This document shows positions 33,999 through 41,879 of a stretch of 64,000 bases of DNA, one piece after another. Positions within the stretch are counted from its first letter, which is position 1, and each line of letters begins with the position of its first letter. Origin of the DNA: Haloferax massiliensis. GTDB taxonomy: Archaea > Halobacteriota > Halobacteria > Halobacteriales > Haloferacaceae. The stretch covers positions 310,001-374,000 of the forward strand of contig NZ_CSTE01000003.1 of NCBI RefSeq assembly GCF_001368915.1, written 5' to 3'. Under the pieces are notes generated by a model. The model was not told the origin of the DNA and did no database searches. It saw only the letters and a program-made list of their open reading frames with translations. A program made the translations under genes and the position numbers.

Positions 33999-35471
33999 AT
34001 GTCCCGGTACATGCCTGAGAATGGCCCTGACGGCGAGCGAGCCGAAACGACGAACCGAACTGTCGGACGCACAACCAGTCGACGCGGATTCCTCGCAACG
34101 GCGGGGGCCGTCGGCGTCGCGGGACTCGCGGGCTGTTCCGGCGGGAGCAACTCGCCGACCGGAACCGAGGGCGGGAGCACCGAACAGTCGGGAACGACGG
34201 CCGGCGCGTCCGGCGCACAGGACGTGACGATTTCGTTTTGGCACATCTTCGGCGGCGAACTCGGCCAGACGCTGGGAGACATGGCCGCCGAGTTCTCGCA
34301 GCAGAACGACGGAATCACCATCGAGGCGGTCAACAACGGCGGCTACAGGCAGAACCTCAACCAGTCGCTACAGGCGTCACGGGCGGGAGACCCGCCGGGA
34401 ATCGTCCAGATATTCGAGGTCGGAACGCGACTCGCGCTCGACAGCGGCTCGTTCACGCCGGTCGAGGAGATTCTGCCGGAGGACAAAATCGACTTCGACG
34501 ACTTCCTGCCGTCGGTCCTGAACTACTACCGCATCGACGGGACGCTGAACTCGATGCCGTTCAACTCCTCGAACACCGTCATGCTCTACAACAAGAGCGC
34601 GTTCGAGGAGGCCGGCCTCGACCCCGAGAGCCCGCCGCGGAGCCTCGCGGAGGTCCGGCAGGCCGCACAGACCATCGTCGACCAGACCGACATGGAGAGC
34701 GGAATCAGCTGGCCGAACCACACGTGGATGCAGGTCGAACAGCAGTTCGCCAAGCAGGACCAGGTGCTCGTGAATCAGGAGAACGGCCGCGACGGTCGGC
34801 CCGACCAGACGTTCTTCAACTCCGAGGCGGGGCGTCGCGTCTACTCCTGGTGGAAGGGGATGGCCCAAGACGGCCTCTATCTCAACCCCGGCATCGAGGC
34901 GTGGGGCGAAGCGCGGCAGGCGTTCCTCACCGGGAAGGTGCCGATGCTGTGGGACTCCACGTCCAACATCGTCTCGATGCAGTCCGGCGCGAAGGAGAAC
35001 GGCTTCGAACTCGGCTCCGGCTACCTGCCGACGCCCGACGGCGCGAACACCGGCGTCGTCATCGGCGGGGGGTCGCTGTGGGTGCCCGACGCCCTCTCCG
35101 ACGAGAAGAAGCGGGCCGCGGGTGAGTTCATCGCCTACGTCACCCAGACCGAACAGCAGGCGCGGTGGCACCGCAACAGCGGCTACTTCCCGGTCCGACA
35201 GAGCTCCATCGACCGGCTCACGGACGACGGGTGGTTCGAGAACAACCCCAACTTCAGCACGGCGTTCGACCAGCTACAGGACACCGAGGACACGCCCGCG
35301 ACGCGCGGCGCGGTGATGGGCGTGTTCCCCAAGAGCCGGTCGATTAACGAGGAGATATCCGTCAGCATCATCAACGACCAACTCGGCGTCGAAGAGGGGC
35401 TGTCGCGGATGGACACGCAGGTCGGCGAAGCGCTCTCCGGGTACAACGGCAACTACGACGGGAGCCAGTAG
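33999..35471 (+). CDS. Sugar ABC transporter substrate-binding lipoprotein (CUT1/UgpB type)
   Basis: 490 residues. Tat signal TSRRGFLATAGAVGVAGLAGC with lipobox Cys at about 46, a Ser/Thr/Gly linker, then a type-2 periplasmic-binding fold starting VTISFWHIFGGELGQTLGDMA. PGIVQIFEVGTRLA, MLYNKSAFEEAGLDPESPP and the Trp-rich hinge region match UgpB/MalE-like proteins for oligosaccharides or glycerophosphodiesters. Start: ATG at 33999, or ATG at 34011 (MPENG); the TATA-like TTTAAACTATAT at 33979-33990 fits the second better. First gene of a four-gene operon with two permeases and an ATPase; the pectinase-rich surroundings suggest oligogalacturonides or other pectic oligosaccharides. Confidence 0.88.
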   Translation: MSRYMPENGPDGERAETTNRTVGRTTSRRGFLATAGAVGVAGLAGCSGGSNSPTGTEGGSTEQSGTTAGASGAQDVTISFWHIFGGELGQTLGDMAAEFSQQNDGITIEAVNNGGYRQNLNQSLQASRAGDPPGIVQIFEVGTRLALDSGSFTPVEEILPEDKIDFDDFLPSVLNYYRIDGTLNSMPFNSSNTVMLYNKSAFEEAGLDPESPPRSLAEVRQAAQTIVDQTDMESGISWPNHTWMQVEQQFAKQDQVLVNQENGRDGRPDQTFFNSEAGRRVYSWWKGMAQDGLYLNPGIEAWGEARQAFLTGKVPMLWDSTSNIVSMQSGAKENGFELGSGYLPTPDGANTGVVIGGGSLWVPDALSDEKKRAAGEFIAYVTQTEQQARWHRNSGYFPVRQSSIDRLTDDGWFENNPNFSTAFDQLQDTEDTPATRGAVMGVFPKSRSINEEISVSIINDQLGVEEGLSRMDTQVGEALSGYNGNYDGSQ

Positions 35472-35494
35472 GCTCTCCCCGCCACGTCAGTTAC

Positions 35495-36388
35495 ATGTCT
35501 ACTGCCACAAAACCGTACGACTCGACGCTTCAGGCGGCGCTGTTGTTACTCCCGACAGCGGCGGTACTCGTCGCGTTCCTGTACTACCCCGCGCTCGAAA
35601 CGTTCCGTCTCAGCCTCTACGAGACGCTGTTTCTCGGACAGCGACAGACGTGGACCGGGCTCGGGAACTTCGTCACCCTGCTCACCTCGGGCACCTACCA
35701 GTACAGCTTCTTCGTCACGGTCGCGTTCGCGGCGGTCGTCGTCTTCGGGACGCTCGGCGTCTCGCTGTTGATCGGCTACATGATATTCTCCGTCGACGTC
35801 CGAACGTCCGTCTATCTCGTCGCCGCGATTTGGCCGTACGCGCTCCCGCCGGCGGTCGCCGCGGTTCTCCTGAACTTCATCCTCCATCCGAACCTCGGCA
35901 TCTTCACCCACTACCTCGAACTCCTGACGCCGCTCACCTTAGACTGGTTCAACGACGGCCCGCAGGCGTTCGCCATCCTCGCGGTCGTCGCCGTCTGGAA
36001 ACAGCTCGGCTACAACATCATCTTCATCGTCGCCGCGCTGAACAACATCCCCGAGATACTGACGGAGAACGCGCGCATCGACGGCGTCGGCCGGTTCAGA
36101 ATGCTGTACAAGGTGTACGTGCCGATGATTGCACCGACGATGACGTTCCTCGTCGTCATGAACACGATATACGCGTTCTTCTCGACGTTCCCGCTCGTGG
36201 ACCTGATGACGAGCGGCGGGCCGAGCGACGCCACGAACTTCCTGATATTCAAGCTCTACCGCGACGCCTTCCAGTTCAACAGCCTCGGGCTGGCGTCCGC
36301 GCAGTCCGTGATTCTGTTCGTCGTCGTGTCGGTGCTGATGTACGTCCAACTTCGGTTCGCGTCGGGCTACGGGCGGTACGGAGGATAA
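35495..36388 (+). CDS. Sugar ABC transporter permease, MalF/UgpA type
   Basis: 297 residues, six membrane helices, with the EAA loop ENARIDGVGRFRMLYKVYVPMI at about 190-211 that docks the ATPase. Follows the binding protein by 23 bases and precedes the second permease by 4 bases. Sugar import; substrate from context only. Confidence 0.9.
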   Translation: MSTATKPYDSTLQAALLLLPTAAVLVAFLYYPALETFRLSLYETLFLGQRQTWTGLGNFVTLLTSGTYQYSFFVTVAFAAVVVFGTLGVSLLIGYMIFSVDVRTSVYLVAAIWPYALPPAVAAVLLNFILHPNLGIFTHYLELLTPLTLDWFNDGPQAFAILAVVAVWKQLGYNIIFIVAALNNIPEILTENARIDGVGRFRMLYKVYVPMIAPTMTFLVVMNTIYAFFSTFPLVDLMTSGGPSDATNFLIFKLYRDAFQFNSLGLASAQSVILFVVVSVLMYVQLRFASGYGRYGG

Positions 36389-36392
36389 CGAG

Positions 36393-37259
36393 ATGGCCAC
36401 AGAGACAGACACCACGACGTTCAACGCGAGACAGCTCGCGCACCGACTCCCCGACGACGCGCTGCTACACGGCGGCATCGTCTTCGCAATCCTCCTGATG
36501 GCGTCGCCGCTGCTGCTCGCGATTATCATGAGCACGCAGTCGACGACGGAGGTGTATCAGGTGACGAACCTCGGCCTCGGGTCGAGAGGCCTCTCGAACT
36601 ACTCGGACGCGCTCGTGAACTACGACTTCAGCACGTACATGCTGAACTCGTTCGTGATGAGCGTCATCGTCGTCGTGGGGAAGGTCACGCTCTCGCTTTT
36701 CGCGGCGCTCGCGCTCGTCTACTACCGCTTCCCGTACGAGCGGGCGGTGTTCATGTTCATCCTGCTGACGCTGTTGTTGCCGGTGCCGGTTCGAATCGTC
36801 CCGCTGTTCCAGTTGATGGCCGACCTCGGGTGGACGAACTCCCTGTTGGCGTTGACCGGGCCGTACATCGCGAGCGCGACGGCCGTGTTCCTCTTTCGCC
36901 AGCAGTTCATGGGAATCCCGGCCTCGCTCGTCGAGGTCGCGCGCCTCGACGGCGTCGGCCCGCTCACCTTCCTGTTCAGGGTGCTCATCCCGATGTCGAG
37001 AGGGATGATCGCCGGGGTGTGCGTTATCACGTTCATCTACACGTGGAACCAGTTCCTCTGGCCGCTGGTCGTCGTGACCGACAAGAGCAGTCAGGTCGTC
37101 CAAGTCGGGATTCGGTACCTCCAGGGCTCCGCGCAGGCGGGGCTGACGCAGTGGGGGCTCATCATGGCCGGCGCGGTGCTCGCGTTGCTCCCGCCGCTCG
37201 CGGTGCTCGTCGTGCTACACCGACCGCTCCTGCGAACGCTCACCATCCAACAGAAATAG
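36393..37259 (+). CDS. Sugar ABC transporter permease, MalG/UgpE type
   Basis: 288 residues, six membrane helices, EAA loop VEVARLDGVGPLTFLFRVLIP at about 178-198, C-terminus RTLTIQQK of the MalG kind. Partner of the preceding permease; the ATPase gene begins 10 bases later. Confidence 0.9.
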   Translation: MATETDTTTFNARQLAHRLPDDALLHGGIVFAILLMASPLLLAIIMSTQSTTEVYQVTNLGLGSRGLSNYSDALVNYDFSTYMLNSFVMSVIVVVGKVTLSLFAALALVYYRFPYERAVFMFILLTLLLPVPVRIVPLFQLMADLGWTNSLLALTGPYIASATAVFLFRQQFMGIPASLVEVARLDGVGPLTFLFRVLIPMSRGMIAGVCVITFIYTWNQFLWPLVVVTDKSSQVVQVGIRYLQGSAQAGLTQWGLIMAGAVLALLPPLAVLVVLHRPLLRTLTIQQK

Positions 37260-37269
37260 CGAACTCACC

Positions 37270-38403
37270 ATGTCAGACATCACGATTCAGAACCTACGGA
37301 AGACGTACGACGACGTGCGCGCCGTGAAGGGTATCGACCTCGAAATCGACGACGGGGAGTTCCTCGTCGTCGTCGGCCCCTCGGGGTGCGGGAAATCCAC
37401 GACGCTCCGAATGCTCGCCGGCCTCGAATCGGTGACGGACGGCTCCATCGCCATCGGCGACCGCGTCGTCAACGAGGTGCCGCCGAAGGACCGAAGCATC
37501 GCGATGGTGTTTCAGAACTACGCGCTGTACCCCCACATGACGGCGGCGGAGAACATGAAATTCGGCATGAAATCGGCCAGCGAGTTCTCCGCCGACGAAA
37601 TCGAGCGCCGCGTCGAACAGGCAACCGAGACGCTCGGAATCGCGCATCTCCGCGACCGGAAGCCGAAGGAACTCTCCGGCGGGGAGCGGCAGCGAGTCGC
37701 CATCGGCCGGGCGCTCGTCCGCGAACCGGACGTGTTCCTGATGGACGAGCCGCTTTCGAACCTCGACGCGAAGCTCCGGGTGCAGATGCGCGCCGAGTTG
37801 CTCAAGCTCCACCGCGACCTCGATACGACGACCGTCTACGTCACCCACGACCAGACGGAGGCGATGACGCTCGGCGACAGAGTCGCCGTGCTCGAAGACG
37901 GGAAACTCCAGCAGGTCGCGCCGCCCCAAGAGCTGTACGACTACCCGACGAACCGGTTCGTCGCGGGCTTCGTCGGCGAGCCCGCGATGAACTTCGTTCC
38001 GGTGGCGGTCCGTCGGCAACGCGGTGAACACGTCGCCGAAGCGCCGGGACTCTCGCTTACGCTCCCCGCCGGGTCCGGACTGGACGACGTGGACGACGAC
38101 GGTCTCACGCTCGGCGTCAGACCCGAAGACGTGTCTCTCGTCTCGAACACCGCCGGGGCGTCGGAGTCGTTCACCGCCGAGGTGACGGTCACCGAACCGC
38201 TCGGCGAGCTCCTGCTCTTGCACTGTCGCCTCGGCGACGAGGAGATTCGGGTCAAGGTCGAGCCGCGAAGCCGAATCACGGCCGGCGACACCGTCGAACT
38301 CGCCGTCGATACGGACCGTCTGCACCTGTTCGATTCGAGCGGCGACGCCGTCTACCACTCGTCGGTTCCCGAGCGGGCGACCGAGAGCGTCGCGGCCGAT
38401 TGA
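37270..38403 (+). CDS. Sugar ABC transporter ATPase, MsmK/UgpC type
   Basis: 377 residues. Walker A GPSGCGKST (about 37-45), signature LSGGERQR (about 136-143), Walker B DVFLMDEPLSNLD (about 155-167), H-loop THDQTEA, and a C-terminal TOBE/OB regulatory domain (about 240-365). Known: MsmK-type ATPases drive CUT1 sugar importers and can serve several. Last gene of the operon. Confidence 0.92.
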   Translation: MSDITIQNLRKTYDDVRAVKGIDLEIDDGEFLVVVGPSGCGKSTTLRMLAGLESVTDGSIAIGDRVVNEVPPKDRSIAMVFQNYALYPHMTAAENMKFGMKSASEFSADEIERRVEQATETLGIAHLRDRKPKELSGGERQRVAIGRALVREPDVFLMDEPLSNLDAKLRVQMRAELLKLHRDLDTTTVYVTHDQTEAMTLGDRVAVLEDGKLQQVAPPQELYDYPTNRFVAGFVGEPAMNFVPVAVRRQRGEHVAEAPGLSLTLPAGSGLDDVDDDGLTLGVRPEDVSLVSNTAGASESFTAEVTVTEPLGELLLLHCRLGDEEIRVKVEPRSRITAGDTVELAVDTDRLHLFDSSGDAVYHSSVPERATESVAAD

Positions 38404-38438
38404 CGAGGCGAGCGGCGAAGCGAGCGCAGGGCGCGCCG

Positions 38439-38840
38439 CTACCGCCCGTCGAACGATTCGGGTGACAGGTCGAGGCCCGCCCGCTCCTCATCGGTGAGTT
38501 CTTCGAGAACGCTCGTCCCGGAGCCGGGCTTCGAGTCCCACGACCAGTCCTCGTGGAGGCGGAGGCGGCCGTCGCCCAGTCGCTCGATGCGGTCCGTGGA
38601 GTGGCCGGTCGCGGTCGTCCCGTCTTCGGTGACGTGAGAGTACCGGAAGTCGAGCGTGTCGCCGAGGTGGCGGCCGACGAGGTGGCCCAACCTGACGGTT
38701 CCGCCGCGGTACGTCGCGTGAAGCAGGTCGTCGGACTGGTCGAACCAGAAGTAGGTGTCGCCGCCGACGTCGCCGCTCTCGGCGTTGGCGACCGATTTGA
38801 AGACTCGTCCGTCGAGCGACGGCGCGTGAGATTCGGGCAT
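38439..38840 (-). CDS. Small conserved protein of the family often labelled N-acetylglutamate synthase-like
   Basis: 133 residues, all beta. The pattern LDGRVFKSVANAESGDV, TYFWFDQSDDLLHATYRGGTVRLGHLVG, LDFRYSHVTEDGTTATG, GRLRLHEDWSWDS and GSGTSVLEEL is that of a widespread uncharacterised family that databases name after N-acetylglutamate synthase without evidence. Start at MPESHAPSL, since an upstream ATG gives only Arg-rich sequence. Converges on the ABC operon. Confidence 0.75.
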   Translation of the reverse strand: MPESHAPSLDGRVFKSVANAESGDVGGDTYFWFDQSDDLLHATYRGGTVRLGHLVGRHLGDTLDFRYSHVTEDGTTATGHSTDRIERLGDGRLRLHEDWSWDSKPGSGTSVLEELTDEERAGLDLSPESFDGR

Positions 38841-38940
38841 AGTCCGTGTGCGAGGCCGAACGATATGAGTGGTCCGCCGAGACGCGCGAGATACCCGCTT
38901 GTCTCCCGACCGACCGTCACGACCCGTCACGACCCGTCGG

Positions 38941-39126
38941 TCAGTGGCTCCCCCGGTCCCCCGAGCCGCCGTCAGAGCCGGTTTCGACCGCGTCAGTCGC
39001 CTTATCGATGCCTCTCTTGGCCTTCTCCTCGCTCACCTTCGTCCGCTTTCCGACTTGTTTGGCGACTTCGTCTTCGCGTCCCTCTACGAGGCCGAGCAGC
39101 CGTCGAAGCTTGCTCATCACGCCCAT
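38941..39126 (-). CDS. Small antitoxin-like protein
   Basis: 61 residues: MGVMSKLRRLLGLVEGREDE, then VAKQVGKRTKVSEEKAKRGIDKATDAVE and a Gly/Ser-rich end. The helical, Lys/Glu-rich make-up recalls the MT0933-like antitoxin family. No toxin gene lies beside it. An internal ATG (39117) is an alternative start. Confidence 0.5.
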   Translation of the reverse strand: MGVMSKLRRLLGLVEGREDEVAKQVGKRTKVSEEKAKRGIDKATDAVETGSDGGSGDRGSH

Positions 39127-39802
39127 AGCGTCGGCGGTAACGACTCCTCGGAAGAAAAGGTGGCGGCCGTCGAACGAACACGGCGGGTTCCGAGAGCACA
39201 CGCCGATGAAATATAAATAATCAGATATACATTTGAAATTGGTATTTCACGGGGAGCCACTTCGAATCTCGATTCGTGGTTCGGGGGTACGAGGGAACGA
39301 ACAAGAGAGGCGAACGGGCCGCAACGACGGTTAGTTCGACGTTTACGGGGTCTTTTCGGGGGCGAATCGCAACGACCCGAACCAGCGTTGGTCGGTACCG
39401 GAAACCGAGTCGAAAATCGGAGCGAACGGGATATATTGTGCTCTTCACCGTTTCAGCGTTCAAATAGTGACGTTTCTGATATCGTCGAACGCGAGTCGAG
39501 AGATAGCCTCTCAGAAACGAATTATTACTGGATTCCGATAGTACAGAAGACTAGTCTTGTATTCGATAGTATTGATACGCCGGCCGTAATCGAGAGCGTT
39601 CGGTCACTGCGTCCGAACGCCCGTTCAGGCGGGTGGAGCGGTACGAGAATATATTACAGACGTACGAGCGTAATTTGTTGATTCGTAGTAATAATCCAGC
39701 GGAGAGCGCGGCTGTAACTATCGTGGGTATATAACGTTCGGCGATTCCGAACGCCCGAGGACGCTCGACCGCGGAGAGTGACGCGGGGCGGTCCCACCCG
39801 AG
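39127..39802. other. Long AT-richer intergenic region
   Basis: 676 bases without a convincing gene. A frame at 39388-39681 has low GC3 and no acidic bias. The stretch has lower GC than its surroundings and holds a near-palindrome at 39654 similar to one near 44140. It could be decayed sequence or code for an untranslated RNA. Confidence 0.4.
39654..39673. promoter_or_regulatory. Candidate operator, TTAC...GTAA palindrome copy
   Basis: TTACAGACGTACGAGCGTAA: ends TTAC/GTAA and centre CGTACG are self-complementary. The first 8 bases equal those of the palindrome at 44132. No gene starts just downstream on either strand. Confidence 0.35.
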
Positions 39803-40570
39803 TCACGCGAGCGCGAGCTCCAGTTCGAACTCGCTGACGATGTCTCTAACCGTGTGTGCGAGTTCGGCTTTCCTGTCCTCGCCGGTCACCGAGTGAGCCG
39901 GTCCCGTGACGCTGAAACCGCCGATAACGTCGCCGGAGCGCCGCGTCGCGGCGACGCCGATGGCGTAGAGTTCGTTGAAGTTCTCGGCGCGGTTGACGGC
40001 GTAGCCCTGCTCGCGGACGCGCTCCAGTTCCTCGAACAGCGCCTCGCGGTCGGTGGTGGTGTTTTCCGTCTCCCGCGGGAGGCCCCACCGGTCGATTATC
40101 TGTTCGATGCGCGGCTCCGGGAGTTCCGCGAGAATCGCCTTCCCGACGGCGGTGTTGTGCAGGAACAACCGGTTACCGAGTTGCTCGTGGGACCACCCCA
40201 TCTTACTCCCCGACGCGGTGTGCAGGAAGACGGCCTTCCCGCCCATCTCGACGGTGAAAATCGACCGGAGGCGTGTCTCTTCGAACAGTCGCTCGGTGAA
40301 CTGTCGCGCGAGGACGAACGCCGGCTCCCGCGTCCGGACTTGGTTCCCCAATCGGAGCAGTTCCGGACCGATAAAGTAGAAATCGCCCTCTTTGATGACG
40401 AACTGTTCCTGCTTGAGCGTCGCGAGGTGACCGTGAATCGTGCTCTTGGGCTTGTCCATCCGCTCGGCGATTTCGGAGACTCTCGCGCCGTCTATCGCTT
40501 CGAGTTGCTTCAGAATCGCTATCGAAGTGGCGGTCGTCCGAAGCGTCGTGGGCGAGTCATCCGTTGGCAT
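39803..40570 (-). CDS. IclR family transcriptional regulator
   Basis: 255 residues. N-terminal winged HTH (about 14-66; ATSIAILKQLEAIDGARVSEIAERMDKPKSTIHGHLATL) and C-terminal effector domain (about 80-250) with the GWSHEQLGNRLFLHNTAVGKAILAELP block. Known: IclR proteins bind sugar acids, aromatic acids or glyoxylate; in haloarchaea they control sugar and uronate genes. Its position between the sugar transporter and pectinolytic genes suggests it controls this region. TATA-like TTTAAA precedes the start by about 28 bases (minus strand). Confidence 0.9.
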   Translation of the reverse strand: MPTDDSPTTLRTTATSIAILKQLEAIDGARVSEIAERMDKPKSTIHGHLATLKQEQFVIKEGDFYFIGPELLRLGNQVRTREPAFVLARQFTERLFEETRLRSIFTVEMGGKAVFLHTASGSKMGWSHEQLGNRLFLHNTAVGKAILAELPEPRIEQIIDRWGLPRETENTTTDREALFEELERVREQGYAVNRAENFNELYAIGVAATRRSGDVIGGFSVTGPAHSVTGEDRKAELAHTVRDIVSEFELELALA

Positions 40571-40673
40571 ACCTCGATATCTTCGGCCACGTATTTAAAG
40601 TTCAGGAAGGCCGAACGGCCGGTCGGCGACGCGGCGCGGCGCGGTCCGCCGGGCACAGCGTCGGCGAGCGCGT

Positions 40674-41780
40674 TCATCCCTCGACTTCGACCCAGCCGCC
40701 GCGCTCTCCGGACTCGTAGGCCGCGTCGAGGACGCGCAGCAGTTGCACGGCGTCGTCGACCGTCGCGGGCACGTCGCCGGTGTCGTAGCCCGCGAAGTAG
40801 TCCTCGAAGTAGTCCTGTACGAAGTCGCCCCACGCCGGGAACCGGTCGTAGGTGAACTCGAACTCGACGGTCCGTTTCGGCGCGGCGGTCCAGTCGGGGT
40901 GCTCCGAGGTGATGTCGAGCGGGACCGTGGGTTCGTGCTGCAGCGAGTCGTGGTGCAGCGGCGTCAGCGCCTGCGCGTCGGTGCCGTAGATGCCGAGGTG
41001 CGTGTCCTTGCCGCGGTCGCTCAGGTAGTAGCCGGTGTGATACGTGCCGAGCGTCCCGCTTTCGGTCTCGAACTGGAGGACCGCCCCGGCTTCCACGTCC
41101 GCCTCGACCGCGTCGTGGAATCGGGCGTTCACCCGCGCGATGGGGTCGTCGAGAATCCACGGCATCACGTCGACCCAGTGCGGACCGATCCACTGGAGCG
41201 CGCCGCCGCGACTCGTCTCTCGGTCGTAGAGGTAGTGGTCGGTGTCCCGGTAGGAGAGCTGGCTGGCGTTGAAGCGGCCGTCGAGCGTCCACACGTCGCC
41301 GAAGAAGCCCTCCGAAACCCGGTCGCGGAGCGTCATCGCGACGGGGTTGCGACGGTAGTACATCGTCGGCGAGACGGTCACGCCGAGTTCGTTGGCCCGC
41401 TCGGCGATGGCTTCGAGGTCGGCGGCGGTCCGGGCGATGGGCTTCTCGCTGATGACGTGGACGCCGTTTTCGACGGCGCTCTCGACGATTGCCGGCGTCT
41501 CGTCGCTCCGGTGGGTTATCCACGCCACGTCGACGTCGGCGTCTGAGACGAGTTCGTGAGGGTCCTCGTACACCGCCGCGCCGCCGACGAGGTCCGCCAT
41601 GTCCTGTCCCTCGGTCGTGATTTCGTCGGGTCGGTCGTCCATCGCCGCGATATTCGCCACGTCGACCCGTCGTCCCGGTTCGCAGACCGCGGTAATCGTC
41701 GCGTCCAACTCGCTCGCGACGGCGAAGTAAGGGTCCCGGTGGTGGTGGTCGATACCGATGTATCCGATGTTCGCACCCAT
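40674..41780 (-). CDS. Gfo/Idh/MocA family oxidoreductase
   Basis: 368 residues. NAD(P)-binding Rossmann domain (about 1-125) and C-terminal alpha/beta substrate domain. The usual GxGxxG fingerprint is replaced by GYIGIDHHHRDPYFA, which is unusual and may change how the cofactor is held. EKPIA (about 98-102) with its catalytic-type Lys is present, followed by a conserved GGALQWIGPHWVD block. Family members oxidise sugars or sugar acids. One of four in the region. Confidence 0.85.
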   Translation of the reverse strand: MGANIGYIGIDHHHRDPYFAVASELDATITAVCEPGRRVDVANIAAMDDRPDEITTEGQDMADLVGGAAVYEDPHELVSDADVDVAWITHRSDETPAIVESAVENGVHVISEKPIARTAADLEAIAERANELGVTVSPTMYYRRNPVAMTLRDRVSEGFFGDVWTLDGRFNASQLSYRDTDHYLYDRETSRGGALQWIGPHWVDVMPWILDDPIARVNARFHDAVEADVEAGAVLQFETESGTLGTYHTGYYLSDRGKDTHLGIYGTDAQALTPLHHDSLQHEPTVPLDITSEHPDWTAAPKRTVEFEFTYDRFPAWGDFVQDYFEDYFAGYDTGDVPATVDDAVQLLRVLDAAYESGERGGWVEVEG

Positions 41781-41879
41781 ACACGTAGTTCATAGAAAAT
41801 AATTTAAAAATATGTGGGTACGGGCAAGATAGCCGGCGGCGAACGGGGTGGCGGCGGACGGTGCGTCGGCCTCGTGCGG

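Noticed and set aside
39388..39681. 97-codon frame in the long gap
   Set aside because: No acidic bias, low GC3, no motif.
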